From: an uncultured Pirellulaceae bacterium
GTDB lineage: Bacteria; Planctomycetota; Planctomycetia; Pirellulales; Pirellulaceae
Length of the DNA stretch: 64,000 nucleotides
Reading direction: 5' to 3'
Assembly: GCA_938036435.1 (NCBI GenBank)
Contig: CALHPU010000059.1
Coordinates: 1-64,000, forward strand
The notes below the pieces were generated by a model. That model made no database searches and was not told where the DNA came from. It worked only from the letters and a program-made list of their open reading frames with translations. Numbering within the stretch: position 1 is the stretch's first letter; every line of letters begins with the position of its first letter. A program made the translations under genes and the position numbers. This document shows positions 47,901-55,618 of this stretch, one piece after another.

Positions 47901-48549
47901 ATCGCGCGGCTTTGGAGGCTTGAGCTTTTACGCTGCGATAGCGGCTGCCGACCTCTTCGACGATGTCGGACAATCGGATCAGATTGGCTTCCACGCGCGC
48001 CAGACGACGCTCGGCCTCAACTTTTTTCGCTTTAAAACGACTGATGCCAGCGGCTTCCTCAAAAATCGCCCGTCGATCTTTGGCGTTAGTTTGCAGCAAT
48101 CGTTCTACTTTACCCTGTTCGATCAGGCTGTAAGCATCGGTGCCAACGCCGGTGCCGCGAAAGAGACTGCGAATGTCCTTGAGCCGACTCGTCTTGCCAT
48201 TGATCAGGTACTCCGTCTCGCCGCTGCGGTAGACGCGTCGGCTAACGTGAACCTCGTCGGCATCGTACTCAAAAATGCGGTTCTGGTTTTCAAGAATGAT
48301 GGTCGCCTGCGCTGCATTGGCTGGACGACGTCCGCTCGCACCGCCGCTACCCTTGAAGATGACATCAGACATCTCCTTACCACGCAGGCTCTTGGCGCTT
48401 TGTTCGCCCAGTACCCATTTAATCGCGTCAACGATGTTTGATTTGCCGGAACCATTGGGACCGACAACCACCGTGATGCCAGCAGGAAACTCAAATCGAG
48501 TTTTCTCGGCAAAGCTCTTAAAGCCACTGACTTCAAGTGCTTTGAGCAT
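44914..48549 (-). CDS. smc: Chromosome segregation ATPase SMC
   Basis: It is the core of bacterial condensin, loaded by ParB and ScpAB. The length of 1211 residues is normal. Walker A is GPNGSGKSN (Lys36), followed by AIKWVLGEQSAKSLRG. Long coiled coils follow (about 170-500 and 680-1020), with a hinge near 520-650 (DLVSVNVQHAGIVDVALG). The signature motif is LLSGGEKALTAVSLLMAIF and Walker B is FCVLDEVDAPFDEANI. The D-loop/His switch region is VIVTHSKKTM. It is complete, with no sign of truncation. ScpA and ScpB are not in this window. It is transcribed away from the FlgI-like gene region. Confidence 0.97.
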   Translation of the reverse strand: MLKALEVSGFKSFAEKTRFEFPAGITVVVGPNGSGKSNIVDAIKWVLGEQSAKSLRGKEMSDVIFKGSGGASGRRPANAAQATIILENQNRIFEYDADEVHVSRRVYRSGETEYLINGKTSRLKDIRSLFRGTGVGTDAYSLIEQGKVERLLQTNAKDRRAIFEEAAGISRFKAKKVEAERRLARVEANLIRLSDIVEEVGSRYRSVKAQASKAARYKEHSERLQELRTFVGMKDWREYSEKLDSSQTKAKTLQGEIESLEKATEAQAEELKTIESQYSDSASKVQAQQDASAEIREKIAQTKSQLELNQSRIADFEARSPQYKAQHTAAEEKTKLLTSRIDKSTKELEDAELKFSDVSSALKSYETELSTLDQNLSSFQEQNQSRRQQYTALMQVLGEIGRLVSSSESQIESFTALQEKSASEVKRLEIEQKQSEGELKQIATETERLRKEEETRDDDLKEAREKFEQLKEQVESRKERLGELTNQLSGMTQRSEVIEELENSLAGVNAGAQDLLKESKTSSAGHLNEIVGLVADLVSVNVQHAGIVDVALGDKAQYLVVDGRKMIDLLAQEKLKVHGRVGLIQLDDPTSLGADPEINLSGSDGVIGRADRLVQVDKPYVSFIEKMLGGTWIVKRLEQALKLQAGAGKHSRFVTLDGEIVEADGTVVVGPKTGSVGIVSRRSELRALKRALVKLEDEINEVRTETSDLTKRRDEADQQVQSMIGENSELARKLSDFQSQSAMIEKQLKQTRASLAASQAENESAVSQLAATKSKVETDRGQFSSQELQIASITQLISSDESSAKEAQKKRAETERKSTAAKVQLAKWEQQLDDLAHRKAQATDEKREQELLLVQIAAQIQSDSEAEKAAKEAIEAAQKTLEDLKQENEAASDAIEGLIKERSEIDTKRREMNLELTAKRDALRLAQDKAHQVKLQIEQLTMQQQQLADRLEEDYGIEISAADIELSLSAEDQLQRDSIDKEIAELRKKIGHIGSVNLDALSELEDLESRYLKMDGQYQDLVKAKETLEKIIVRINADSRKLFVETLEAIRQNFQKLFRQTFGGGQADIILEEGVDPLEAGVEIIATPPGKPQFNNSLLSGGEKALTAVSLLMAIFQFRPSPFCVLDEVDAPFDEANIGRFIDVLKSFLGWTKFVIVTHSKKTMTAATTLYGITMQESGVSKRVSVRFEDVSEDGEISDEALKRSENEDAA

Positions 48550-48797
48550 GCGATGACTCCGTGAGGTGGTAAAAATTTATCAGTGGCAAGGCGCGGCACT
48601 GATTTGGGTTAAGGGCAGATCGATTTTAGATCGGACAAATGATGTCAAAGCGGATCGGTGCGAGTCGTCCGGTGAATCACTTGCCGGAAGGCATGCGCTT
48701 TTCCGCTGACAAATTTTCTAAATGAACAGTTGATTTGCCATGGTTAAAGGACGGGCTTGCTTTCAATTGCCCCGCCGCACCGTTGGCAGGCGTTGGG

Positions 48798-50696
48798 TTA
48801 CTCTCTAACTCGTGACCACCACGAGGCTGGTTTAACGGACGCATCTTTGATCGCTTGAGCACTGTTTTCGACTCCCGCCTTAAAACGACTTCGCAGCTTT
48901 TCACCGGGCAGCTTTGATGGATTCGGCAGTCTCTTGGGTATGGTGATTCTGTCGGCCATTTTTTGCGGCATCCGGTCGGCAGTCGATTCTCCGGAGTTCG
49001 AGTGGGTGACGGCTTCGCTCGGTGCTTGACTTTGATAGACTCGGCCAACCTTAGGCGTGGCACCAACGACCAATCTTCCACTGAGAGTTCCTTCTTTCAT
49101 CGCCAAACGAGCCATCTTCAGCAGCGTCTCGTAACCGTAGCCAGCCTGCGCGACGGTCTGGATCACGTCACTGACTCGATCACTGCAAGTCGCTCGGAAC
49201 GAATCGTCCGAATGATAGGTTGCGATCGAGACGGTGCCGTCCGATTTCGATTTTACCGTAAGCCCGCTTTCCACGTATAAGAATTTATCGCCGAACGTCT
49301 GAGAGTCATTAAACACAACGATTTCCGCAATGTCAGATCGGGAAAAGTGCAGCAGCGGAGGGGCTTGGTTGTCTACCACGCACAGCTTAAAGTCGTGACT
49401 CATCCACTGGCCAGCCACCAAAGGTGATCGAGGATTTCGTTTTCGAATTGCCCGAAAGGCTCCGTAGCGCGTCTCAGCACTTTGCTCATTCAAAAGGTTC
49501 GCCAGCGCGACATCGGCGGCGGCAGATTCAAGTGTTGTTAGAGCGACCAACGCCTGCCATCGAAAGGCTGGTTCCATTCGTGCAGCGGTCTCAAGAACGT
49601 CGACGCCATCATTCATCCCCTGATAGGCCAGCGATTGGGCGGCGGCGAAACGCACTTGCAGATCGCTGTTGGAAAGCGCCCGTTTTAGCGTTGGCAAAGC
49701 CTGCTTGCCCATGGCTTCCAGACGAATCGCAGACAGCCCCGCAGTCAACGGGTTGTGCAGTGAAGCTTCCAGCGCGTCCATTCGATTGGCTTTGAGGTGT
49801 GCTGGTTCGTCGTAGGCCATATTTGAAATTATCTGAGCGAATCGACCGACGTTGTGGCGATACTGGCTTGGAATTTTAAGCTCAATGACTTGATCTGTTT
49901 TCGAATTTGCGACGCCCTCAAGTCCCGATGAGGTTGATATCGTGAAGCGCTCATTGATGGCTGCTGAGATAAAAGTCGAGGTGCGAATCGATTTTGAGCC
50001 GGTTCGGATCAGCAACGCTAGGTCGCGATCGACTTTAGATGTGCCGCCTCCAAGAACGAGTCCTGATAGTTGGTTGGACGCATCAGCGCGTGTCTCGAAA
50101 GCTGAATGGGTCAACACGCGTCCTTTGCCAAGTGCCTGCAAGTGACCTTCTTTTACCGTACCGCCAAGTTGCTTGGTGGTTCTCAATCGCATTTTTTGGA
50201 TGTAGCCGCCCTCAAGCGAAGTGGCGTCGGTTCCATTGAGCGGAAAAATTTCGAGGTCGAATCGATCACCTTTGCGAACGCCCGCTGGTAGAAGTCCTTT
50301 GACTAGGACCATTTCCGTGTTCTTACTTTGTAATAATTCTTCTGCGGGCACCGGCGTCTCGATCGTCTCAAGATCACGCAGCAGTCGCTTGCGTAGTTCG
50401 CCTGGTTTTGCGGCGCTGCCGGTGCCGTTAAGGTTGCTGACCAGCGCGATGCCTTCGATCTTTTGCGGGGTCAAGCCAGCCATCTTGCAAATACGAGCAA
50501 CGTATTTCGTTTCAGAAGTGTTTTCTGTTTCGGTGGTTTGCAGAAGGCCACCTTCGCGACTTTGACCACGGCTTACGAGATTCTGACAGCCTCCTAGGAC
50601 GATAATACACATCATTGCAATGATGCAATTGGTGATCCGGCGCTTAGTCGTTTGGCGAAGTGCGCGTGGGAACGGTTTAATTTTTATCGAGCCCAT
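48798..50696 (-). CDS. FlgI-like lipoprotein with inserted HEAT repeats
   Basis: The 632-residue protein starts at ATG 50696, with GGAAGG 8 bases upstream. CIIVLGGC (Cys37) is a lipobox, so it is likely a lipoprotein. Residues ~65-270 resemble the flagellar P-ring protein FlgI (YVARICKMAGLTPQKIEGIA, LVSNLNGTGSAAKPGELRK, NTEMVLVKGLLPAGVRKGDR). At ~315-420 several HEAT-like helices follow (LEAMGKQALPTLKRALSNS, VRFAAAQSLAYQG). After them, RVSDVIQTVAQAGYGYETLL and LARLAMK-like LARLAMKEGTLSGRLVV match the C-terminal FlgI helices. So the HEAT block seems inserted in a FlgI fold. There are no flagellar genes nearby. It may be a non-flagellar envelope ring-like or scaffold protein; this is inference. 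Confidence 0.7.
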   Translation of the reverse strand: MGSIKIKPFPRALRQTTKRRITNCIIAMMCIIVLGGCQNLVSRGQSREGGLLQTTETENTSETKYVARICKMAGLTPQKIEGIALVSNLNGTGSAAKPGELRKRLLRDLETIETPVPAEELLQSKNTEMVLVKGLLPAGVRKGDRFDLEIFPLNGTDATSLEGGYIQKMRLRTTKQLGGTVKEGHLQALGKGRVLTHSAFETRADASNQLSGLVLGGGTSKVDRDLALLIRTGSKSIRTSTFISAAINERFTISTSSGLEGVANSKTDQVIELKIPSQYRHNVGRFAQIISNMAYDEPAHLKANRMDALEASLHNPLTAGLSAIRLEAMGKQALPTLKRALSNSDLQVRFAAAQSLAYQGMNDGVDVLETAARMEPAFRWQALVALTTLESAAADVALANLLNEQSAETRYGAFRAIRKRNPRSPLVAGQWMSHDFKLCVVDNQAPPLLHFSRSDIAEIVVFNDSQTFGDKFLYVESGLTVKSKSDGTVSIATYHSDDSFRATCSDRVSDVIQTVAQAGYGYETLLKMARLAMKEGTLSGRLVVGATPKVGRVYQSQAPSEAVTHSNSGESTADRMPQKMADRITIPKRLPNPSKLPGEKLRSRFKAGVENSAQAIKDASVKPASWWSRVRE

Positions 50697-50931
50697 CGTT
50701 CAGCCTTCCTTGGCAAGAATCGGGAGTTGGACGGTATTGGTTCTCTATGCCACTGACATTATCGCGACAGCGCACACTTGTACGCGCGAATGCTCGTCTG
50801 CGATTGTGGAGACTAAAACTCCGCGGGTTTGCTGTCAATCCATGTTCCGCTAGCAGAGTGCGATTGAGAGAGGATTGCGATCACTTTGGGTGGCGTAAGC
50901 TTCCAGCGTGCGAATACTTCGCGAATTAATG

Positions 50932-50956
50932 GTGGCAAGCAGGATGCTTGCCCCAC
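50932..50956. repeat. Intergenic hairpin GTGGCAAGCA-TGCTTGCC
   Basis: A perfect 8-bp stem GGCAAGCA / TGCTTGCC with a GGA loop, extended by GTG / CAC with a bulge, at the start of the mgtE-side gap. It resembles the short palindromes often scattered in planctomycete genomes, but I see only one copy here. Confidence 0.5.
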
Positions 50957-50976
50957 GTTAAGCTTGGAGCAAAGTA

Positions 50977-52350
50977 CTAACTGGGTAGGCCCACCAACAG
51001 CGCCGCGACGGTCATGTAGATCACGATGCCAAGGATATCGACGATCCCAGCCACGAAAGGGTTGCTCATCATGGCGGGGTCAAGGCCCAATCTCTCGAAC
51101 ACCAGTGGCAGGATCGAACCGGTTAATGTCCCAGTCACCACGACCAAAACCAAGGTGACCGGCACGACGAGAACCCCGAGACGACCAATCTCTGGGTCGT
51201 TGGGAATAAAGAAATATGAGGTCAGCAGCCCTAAGACGGCTAACCCCAAGCCTAACAGCAGCCCCATTAACAGCTCCCGCATGATGACCTTGAACCAATC
51301 AGACAGCTGAATGTGTCCGCGCGACAACGCCGTAATGATCAGCGTCGCGGACTGGCTTCCTGAGTTTCCACCGCTGCTAATGATCAGAGGGATAAACGGA
51401 ACCAGCCAATAAAGCACTTTCAAACGATCCTCGTACTGCTCGAGCGCTATGGCGGTCAGTAACGCGCAAAAGAACAGGATCGCCATCCAAATTCCACGCT
51501 TCCAGCTGAGCGTTAGGACGGATGTACGCAGGTAGCTTTCATCAAGCGGTTCGACGGCACCGCTTCGGTGAGCATCTTCGGTGGCTTCTTCTTGAAGTAC
51601 GTCGATAATATCATCGTGCGTAATGATGCCCAGTAAACGCTGGCTTTTATCGATAACCGGAATTGCCAATACGTTCATGTGAGCGACCTTATCCGCGACC
51701 TCTTCTTGATCCTCCATCACTAAAGCGGTCACCAAATCGGTTTCCATAATGTCGCTGATCAGTGTGTCGGGGGTCTTGATTCCCGACAGTAGCTGCCTAG
51801 CAGAAACTACGCCGCGTAGCCGCTCCTCGGCATCCACGATGTACAGATAAAAGATCGTTTCGTACTCGTCGCTTTGACGCGCGATCTCATCAAGTGCTTC
51901 GCGAATCGTGAGGTCCTTGCTCAGCTTCGCCATTTCGGTGGTCATCACAGCACCGGCGGTACCCTCGGGGTATTGGCTCAGCCGTTGAATATCACGCCGC
52001 TCTTCAACGGGCAGCAAATCCAAAATCTTCTGCCGCAAGGCATCGTCTAGGTCTTGCAGAAGGTCGACTCGGTCGTCCGACGGAAGGTGAGCCACCAGTT
52101 CTGCGGCCTGCTGTACGCGATCGGTCTCAAGAAGCGTGCGTTTACGATCCTCGCCGAAGTAAGCAAATATATCGGCTACATTTTCGGGTGTGCTATTCTC
52201 AAGCACCCTCCAGACTTCATCATCGCTCAAGCCTTCCATAAACGAGGCGGTGCGAGATGGGTGCATCGCCACGCAGAAATCGGATAACTCGGCGACGTTG
52301 TTGTCGGCCAGCATCTCGCGCAGTTCGGGAAGAAAGAGAGTGTTGATCAT
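50977..52350 (-). CDS. mgtE: Magnesium transporter MgtE
   Basis: Mg2+ channel/transporter of the inner membrane, 457 residues, typical length. The N-terminal MgtE_N helical domain (about 1-135, with LAHLPSDDRVDLLQDLDD-type sequence) is followed by two CBS domains (about 140-260; MTTEMAKLSKDLTIREAL, VMEDQEEVADKVAHMNVLAIPVIDK, GIITHDDIIDVL). Five membrane helices follow from ~290, with the pore-type motif PLIISSGGNSGSQSATLI and a C-terminal GIVDILGIVIYMTVAALL. The CBS and N domains normally close the channel when cytosolic Mg2+ is high. ATG 52350 is used. It is downstream of ispG, 125 bases away in the same direction. Confidence 0.96.
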   Translation of the reverse strand: MINTLFLPELREMLADNNVAELSDFCVAMHPSRTASFMEGLSDDEVWRVLENSTPENVADIFAYFGEDRKRTLLETDRVQQAAELVAHLPSDDRVDLLQDLDDALRQKILDLLPVEERRDIQRLSQYPEGTAGAVMTTEMAKLSKDLTIREALDEIARQSDEYETIFYLYIVDAEERLRGVVSARQLLSGIKTPDTLISDIMETDLVTALVMEDQEEVADKVAHMNVLAIPVIDKSQRLLGIITHDDIIDVLQEEATEDAHRSGAVEPLDESYLRTSVLTLSWKRGIWMAILFFCALLTAIALEQYEDRLKVLYWLVPFIPLIISSGGNSGSQSATLIITALSRGHIQLSDWFKVIMRELLMGLLLGLGLAVLGLLTSYFFIPNDPEIGRLGVLVVPVTLVLVVVTGTLTGSILPLVFERLGLDPAMMSNPFVAGIVDILGIVIYMTVAALLVGLPS

Positions 52351-52475
52351 GGTCTTCAGCAGACACGCGTCGTCGCGCGTGGTTCGGAGGCATCTCTTGG
52401 GAGTTCGTTTCTTCTCGCCGCATCAAGGCTGGGGATTGCACTGTTGCGACGCAAACCCTTCTGGCATTTTCGCAG

Positions 52476-53609
52476 TTACTGGGCGATCAGTTTATCAAGT
52501 TCACTTTTGAGCTTTGGTAGAATTTCATCGTAAGGAAATGCACCCAAGGATTCCGTTCCTTTTTTCAGGTTGACGACTTTGGGGCCGCACCACAGGCCGA
52601 GATCGGCATCATCGGTCTCGCCCGGTCCATTGACTCGGCATCCCATTACCGCAATCGTGATAGCGTGGTCTTTCGCATATTGAGTCATCTCTTTGACTTG
52701 TTGGGCCAATTCGACGAAGGCCTCGTTCTCCACACGCGAGCAACTTGGGCAAGAGATGATGTTTAGTGCTTCCGGATTGAAGTTTACCACCGACCTAACT
52801 CGACCAGCATAAATATCATCGATAATCGAGCGGCCCGCCTCGATCTCTTCGCCTTTGCGTGCATTGGGTAGCGTCAGCGAGACGCGCACCGTGTCACCGA
52901 TGCCTTTTGCGACCAGCTGTTCGAAAGCGATACGCGTCTTGATCACTCCCTCGGGCGGCATGCCAGCTTCGGTCACGCCCAAGTGCAAAGGTATATCCGG
53001 ACGTGCCGCCGCAAAAAGCGTGTTGACTTCAACGACTTTGGCTGGATCAGAATCTTTCAAGCTGACGCAATAACGAGTGAAGTCAATCGAGTCCAAGAAT
53101 TCGCAATGCTCCAAGGCGCTTTGGAGCATCGGAGAGATCGAGTCCTCGGCGTCGTAAAGATCTTTTTTCGCAGGATCCATGCTGCCGCAGTTGACGCCAA
53201 CGCGCACCGCACAGTCATTGCCTTTTGCGATGTCGGCGATAAAGCGTACTTTCTCTTGCCATGTTTTTTCTGTTTCGTGGTGATAGAGATGCCCCGGGTT
53301 GTAGCGGATCTTGTCCACGTGCGGCGCGACGATTTCTGCGAGGCGATAATTCTCCTGCAGGTCCACCGAAAGATTGGCTGTGGTTTGCTTGCGGATTTCA
53401 GCCAGCGCAGCGGCGTCTTTTTTACTGTCGACTGCAATTCGCACCACGTCAGCGCCCGCGTTGTGCATCAAATCGACAAGCGCGACGGTCGCATCAATAT
53501 CGGTTGTTTTTGTCGCCGTCATGGATTGAACGGCGATAGGGTTACCGTCACCGATGGTGATCGAGCCAATTTTGACGCCGCGAGTCGGGTTACGCTTGAT
53601 TTCTGGCAC
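52476..53609 (-). CDS. ispG: 4-hydroxy-3-methylbut-2-enyl diphosphate synthase IspG (GcpE)
   Basis: It makes HMBPP from ME-cPP in the MEP isoprenoid pathway, using a [4Fe-4S] cluster. Its 377 residues are close to the short bacterial form (about 370). The TIM-barrel N-terminal part has [27 protein letters not shown] and IRYNPGHL. The cluster ligands are in ISCPSCSR and the third Cys is in GCRVNGPGE, both intact. The start is GTG 53609, in agreement with the family N-terminus; only a weak AAGAAA precedes it. It is the first of two genes with mgtE, same strand, 125-base gap. Confidence 0.97.
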   Translation of the reverse strand: MPEIKRNPTRGVKIGSITIGDGNPIAVQSMTATKTTDIDATVALVDLMHNAGADVVRIAVDSKKDAAALAEIRKQTTANLSVDLQENYRLAEIVAPHVDKIRYNPGHLYHHETEKTWQEKVRFIADIAKGNDCAVRVGVNCGSMDPAKKDLYDAEDSISPMLQSALEHCEFLDSIDFTRYCVSLKDSDPAKVVEVNTLFAAARPDIPLHLGVTEAGMPPEGVIKTRIAFEQLVAKGIGDTVRVSLTLPNARKGEEIEAGRSIIDDIYAGRVRSVVNFNPEALNIISCPSCSRVENEAFVELAQQVKEMTQYAKDHAITIAVMGCRVNGPGETDDADLGLWCGPKVVNLKKGTESLGAFPYDEILPKLKSELDKLIAQ

Positions 53610-53850
53610 TGAATTTCTTGGGAACTGTACTTTATGAATGACGTTGGACTTTCACCATTTTGATTCAATTGCCCCCGTTCAACAATAAGGCTGCCTGAAA
53701 TTCGAGCCGAAAACGACTGCCGTTTTTCGAGTTCGAGGACGCGTGCGATTTTAAATTTGGCGGATAAGCCGATGGAGGAAACTGTCTTTGGCAAAATAGT
53801 CGATGAACTGTGAATCATCAATGAAAGACGCTTCGGCCAAAGCAGTGTCG

Positions 53851-53981
53851 CTAGTGGTCTGTCAACATTTAATTTTAGGGTAGCTGGATTCGCCAGAATT
53901 CAGTTCAGCAGTATAAAACCGAAGTCTGGCGACTCCGGCTACGATGACACACTCTAACTTCCATCCCTGACAAACCACTAG
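53851..53981. repeat. GATTCGCCAGAATTC palindrome family, copy 4, inside a TIR-bordered unit
   Basis: The inner hairpin at 53880-53901 (GGATTCGCCAGAATTC) pairs with 53921-53942 (GAAGTCTGGCGACTCC). The outer ends CTAGTGGTCTGTCA (53851-53864) and TGACAAACCACTAG (53968-53981) are inverted repeats matching at 13 of 14 positions, with TA at each border as in Tc1/IS630-type insertions. The TAG of the CoA-binding gene (complement of 53978-53980) lies inside the right end, so the element appears to supply this gene's stop. The rest of the 53610-53850 gap shows nothing. Confidence 0.85.
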
Positions 53982-54364
53982 TCAATCTCCACCAGCAAGC
54001 AAGGGCCTCCGGCGATAACACTGATTCCGTTGGCTTCGCACTGGTCAATGGCTGCGGCGCTCTCTGCACCAGGCTGCATCCAGACGTGCGAAATCCCCAG
54101 AGATAACGCAGCGCTAACGACTTGCTCGGTGATTGAAGGAGGCGTCACGATTGAAATGCCGTGGACCGTTTCAGGTAGGTCTCCCAAAGACTTATAAGCA
54201 ACCAAACCTTCCACTTCGGAGGCCTTCGGGTTGATCGGATAGACGGCGTAACCTTTGTCCATGTAACAACGTAGGACTTTGTTGCCAAACTTCTTCCGGT
54301 CTGCTGAAGCACCAACGACCGCAAACGTTTTGCCTGCCAAAAATTTGGCTATCCGATCCCGCAT
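53978..54364 (-). CDS. CoA-binding domain protein (YccU type)
   Basis: The 128-residue protein is a single CoA_binding_2 Rossmann domain: FAVVGASADRKKFGNKV, GYAVYPINPKA, ISIVTPPSITEQVV and HVWMQPGAESAAAID. The family binds CoA or nucleotides; its cell role is unknown. It starts at ATG 54364, 31 bases after the zinc-ribbon gene in the same direction, so they are likely cotranscribed. The stop codon lies within the right end of a repeat, which may have altered the last residues (LLVEID). Confidence 0.88.
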   Translation of the reverse strand: MRDRIAKFLAGKTFAVVGASADRKKFGNKVLRCYMDKGYAVYPINPKASEVEGLVAYKSLGDLPETVHGISIVTPPSITEQVVSAALSLGISHVWMQPGAESAAAIDQCEANGISVIAGGPCLLVEID

Positions 54365-54395
54365 TGACTTGGTCTTTCCTGCAATAGCTCGATGA

Positions 54396-55421
54396 CTAGC
54401 GGACCAGATCGGGATCTAGCGTAGGCAGAGGTAACCCATCATCTTCGAAGTCGCTATCGAAACTATCTTCGTCGGCACCGGAGCCAAAGAGCATCGACGA
54501 CGACTCACCCGCTGGCGGCGCAAACCCGCTGCGTGGTTGATCAGCGAGGTTCTCGCTTCGCATCGCGTCGGGAATCATAGCAGGCGAAATACTCTCGAAT
54601 GTGCTGGCCATTCCAAACGGATCGACGCCTAACACCCACAATAGCGCAAGATAAGCCAGTGGGGCTGCAATCACGCCGCCCGCCAAAAATTTGAGGATGT
54701 CTGTCAAGCCGAATTCAACTTCGTCATCCATCTCACTCGAACGGCGTACGCGTGAGCTTTTTCGAGGACGAGGCATTGGAGTCAGCTTCGGCGCTGGAGT
54801 CGGTTTTACTGTTGTGCCCGAGGCCGAAGAATCGCTTGCAGCCACGCCGCTGTTTGCGGTCGCTGCACCTTTGACCGAAGCAACGCTGGTCGGATTAGGG
54901 TTGTTCTTAGGACGCGCAGATTGTCCAGCGCCCGATCTGTTGTTAGTGGAGCTACGTCGATCGGAGTTATTTCCACTCGAAGAGCCTTCGGTCGAGTTGC
55001 TTACCTGGCCGTTTTTGGCAACTTCATTGTTGCTTCCAGACCGAGATCGGGAAGAAGATCCAGAACTGCGAGAAGAAGACCCTCTGGAGCCGCCGCGGCG
55101 TTTTCGGTTGCGGCGACTGGCACCATTATAAAGCTGGCTGGGAACTTCGAATTTTTCTCGAGTTTTTGGCTTACTGTCGTCATAGACACGTTGACGATCA
55201 GCAACATAGTCAGGCTCGTTAGCTGTGCCCTTCTCTTTCTGGTCAGCAATAATCTCGGCCTCTGGAACGACAGAGGCCAATAGGTCCCGTACACGTATCT
55301 GATTCTGACAGTGCGGGCATTTAGCGACCGACGCAACGTCTGTAACCACAGGAATCTGCATCAGCTTTTGGCAGGCCGGACAGTTACCTAGGATCTTCTG
55401 ATTGTCAGTTCCATGGTTCAT
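54396..55421 (-). CDS. Zinc-ribbon, Ser/Arg-rich membrane protein
   Basis: The 341-residue protein starts at ATG 55421; a TTG four codons earlier is possible. The N-terminus has two CPxC knuckles (NCPACQK and KCPHCQNQ), a zinc ribbon. Residues ~95-230 are extreme low complexity, rich in Ser, Arg, Gly, Asn and Pro (RGSSSRSSGSSSRSRSGSNN). One membrane helix follows at about 250-270 (FLAGGVIAAPLAYLALLWVLG), then an acidic C-terminal tail (DEDSFDSDFEDDG). The layout (cytosolic ribbon, disordered linker, one helix, acidic tail) recurs in planctomycete proteins of unknown function. Confidence 0.72.
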   Translation of the reverse strand: MNHGTDNQKILGNCPACQKLMQIPVVTDVASVAKCPHCQNQIRVRDLLASVVPEAEIIADQKEKGTANEPDYVADRQRVYDDSKPKTREKFEVPSQLYNGASRRNRKRRGGSRGSSSRSSGSSSRSRSGSNNEVAKNGQVSNSTEGSSSGNNSDRRSSTNNRSGAGQSARPKNNPNPTSVASVKGAATANSGVAASDSSASGTTVKPTPAPKLTPMPRPRKSSRVRRSSEMDDEVEFGLTDILKFLAGGVIAAPLAYLALLWVLGVDPFGMASTFESISPAMIPDAMRSENLADQPRSGFAPPAGESSSMLFGSGADEDSFDSDFEDDGLPLPTLDPDLVR

Positions 55422-55618
55422 TGAAATGCTCAATTACGATCTCGCTACTTTCGATCACTACACGGTATACCGACAGGTTGTTCTTGAGAAGGTGTTACCA
55501 TGCCGGGACGCTTCGAGGAAAAGTCAATTTAGGTAAAGTTTTTTCTGAGTTTCAGTGTCACAAAAGTTTGATTTTTATCAACGTCAGTACACTGACAGGT
55601 TGGCGGCGAAACCAGGAG

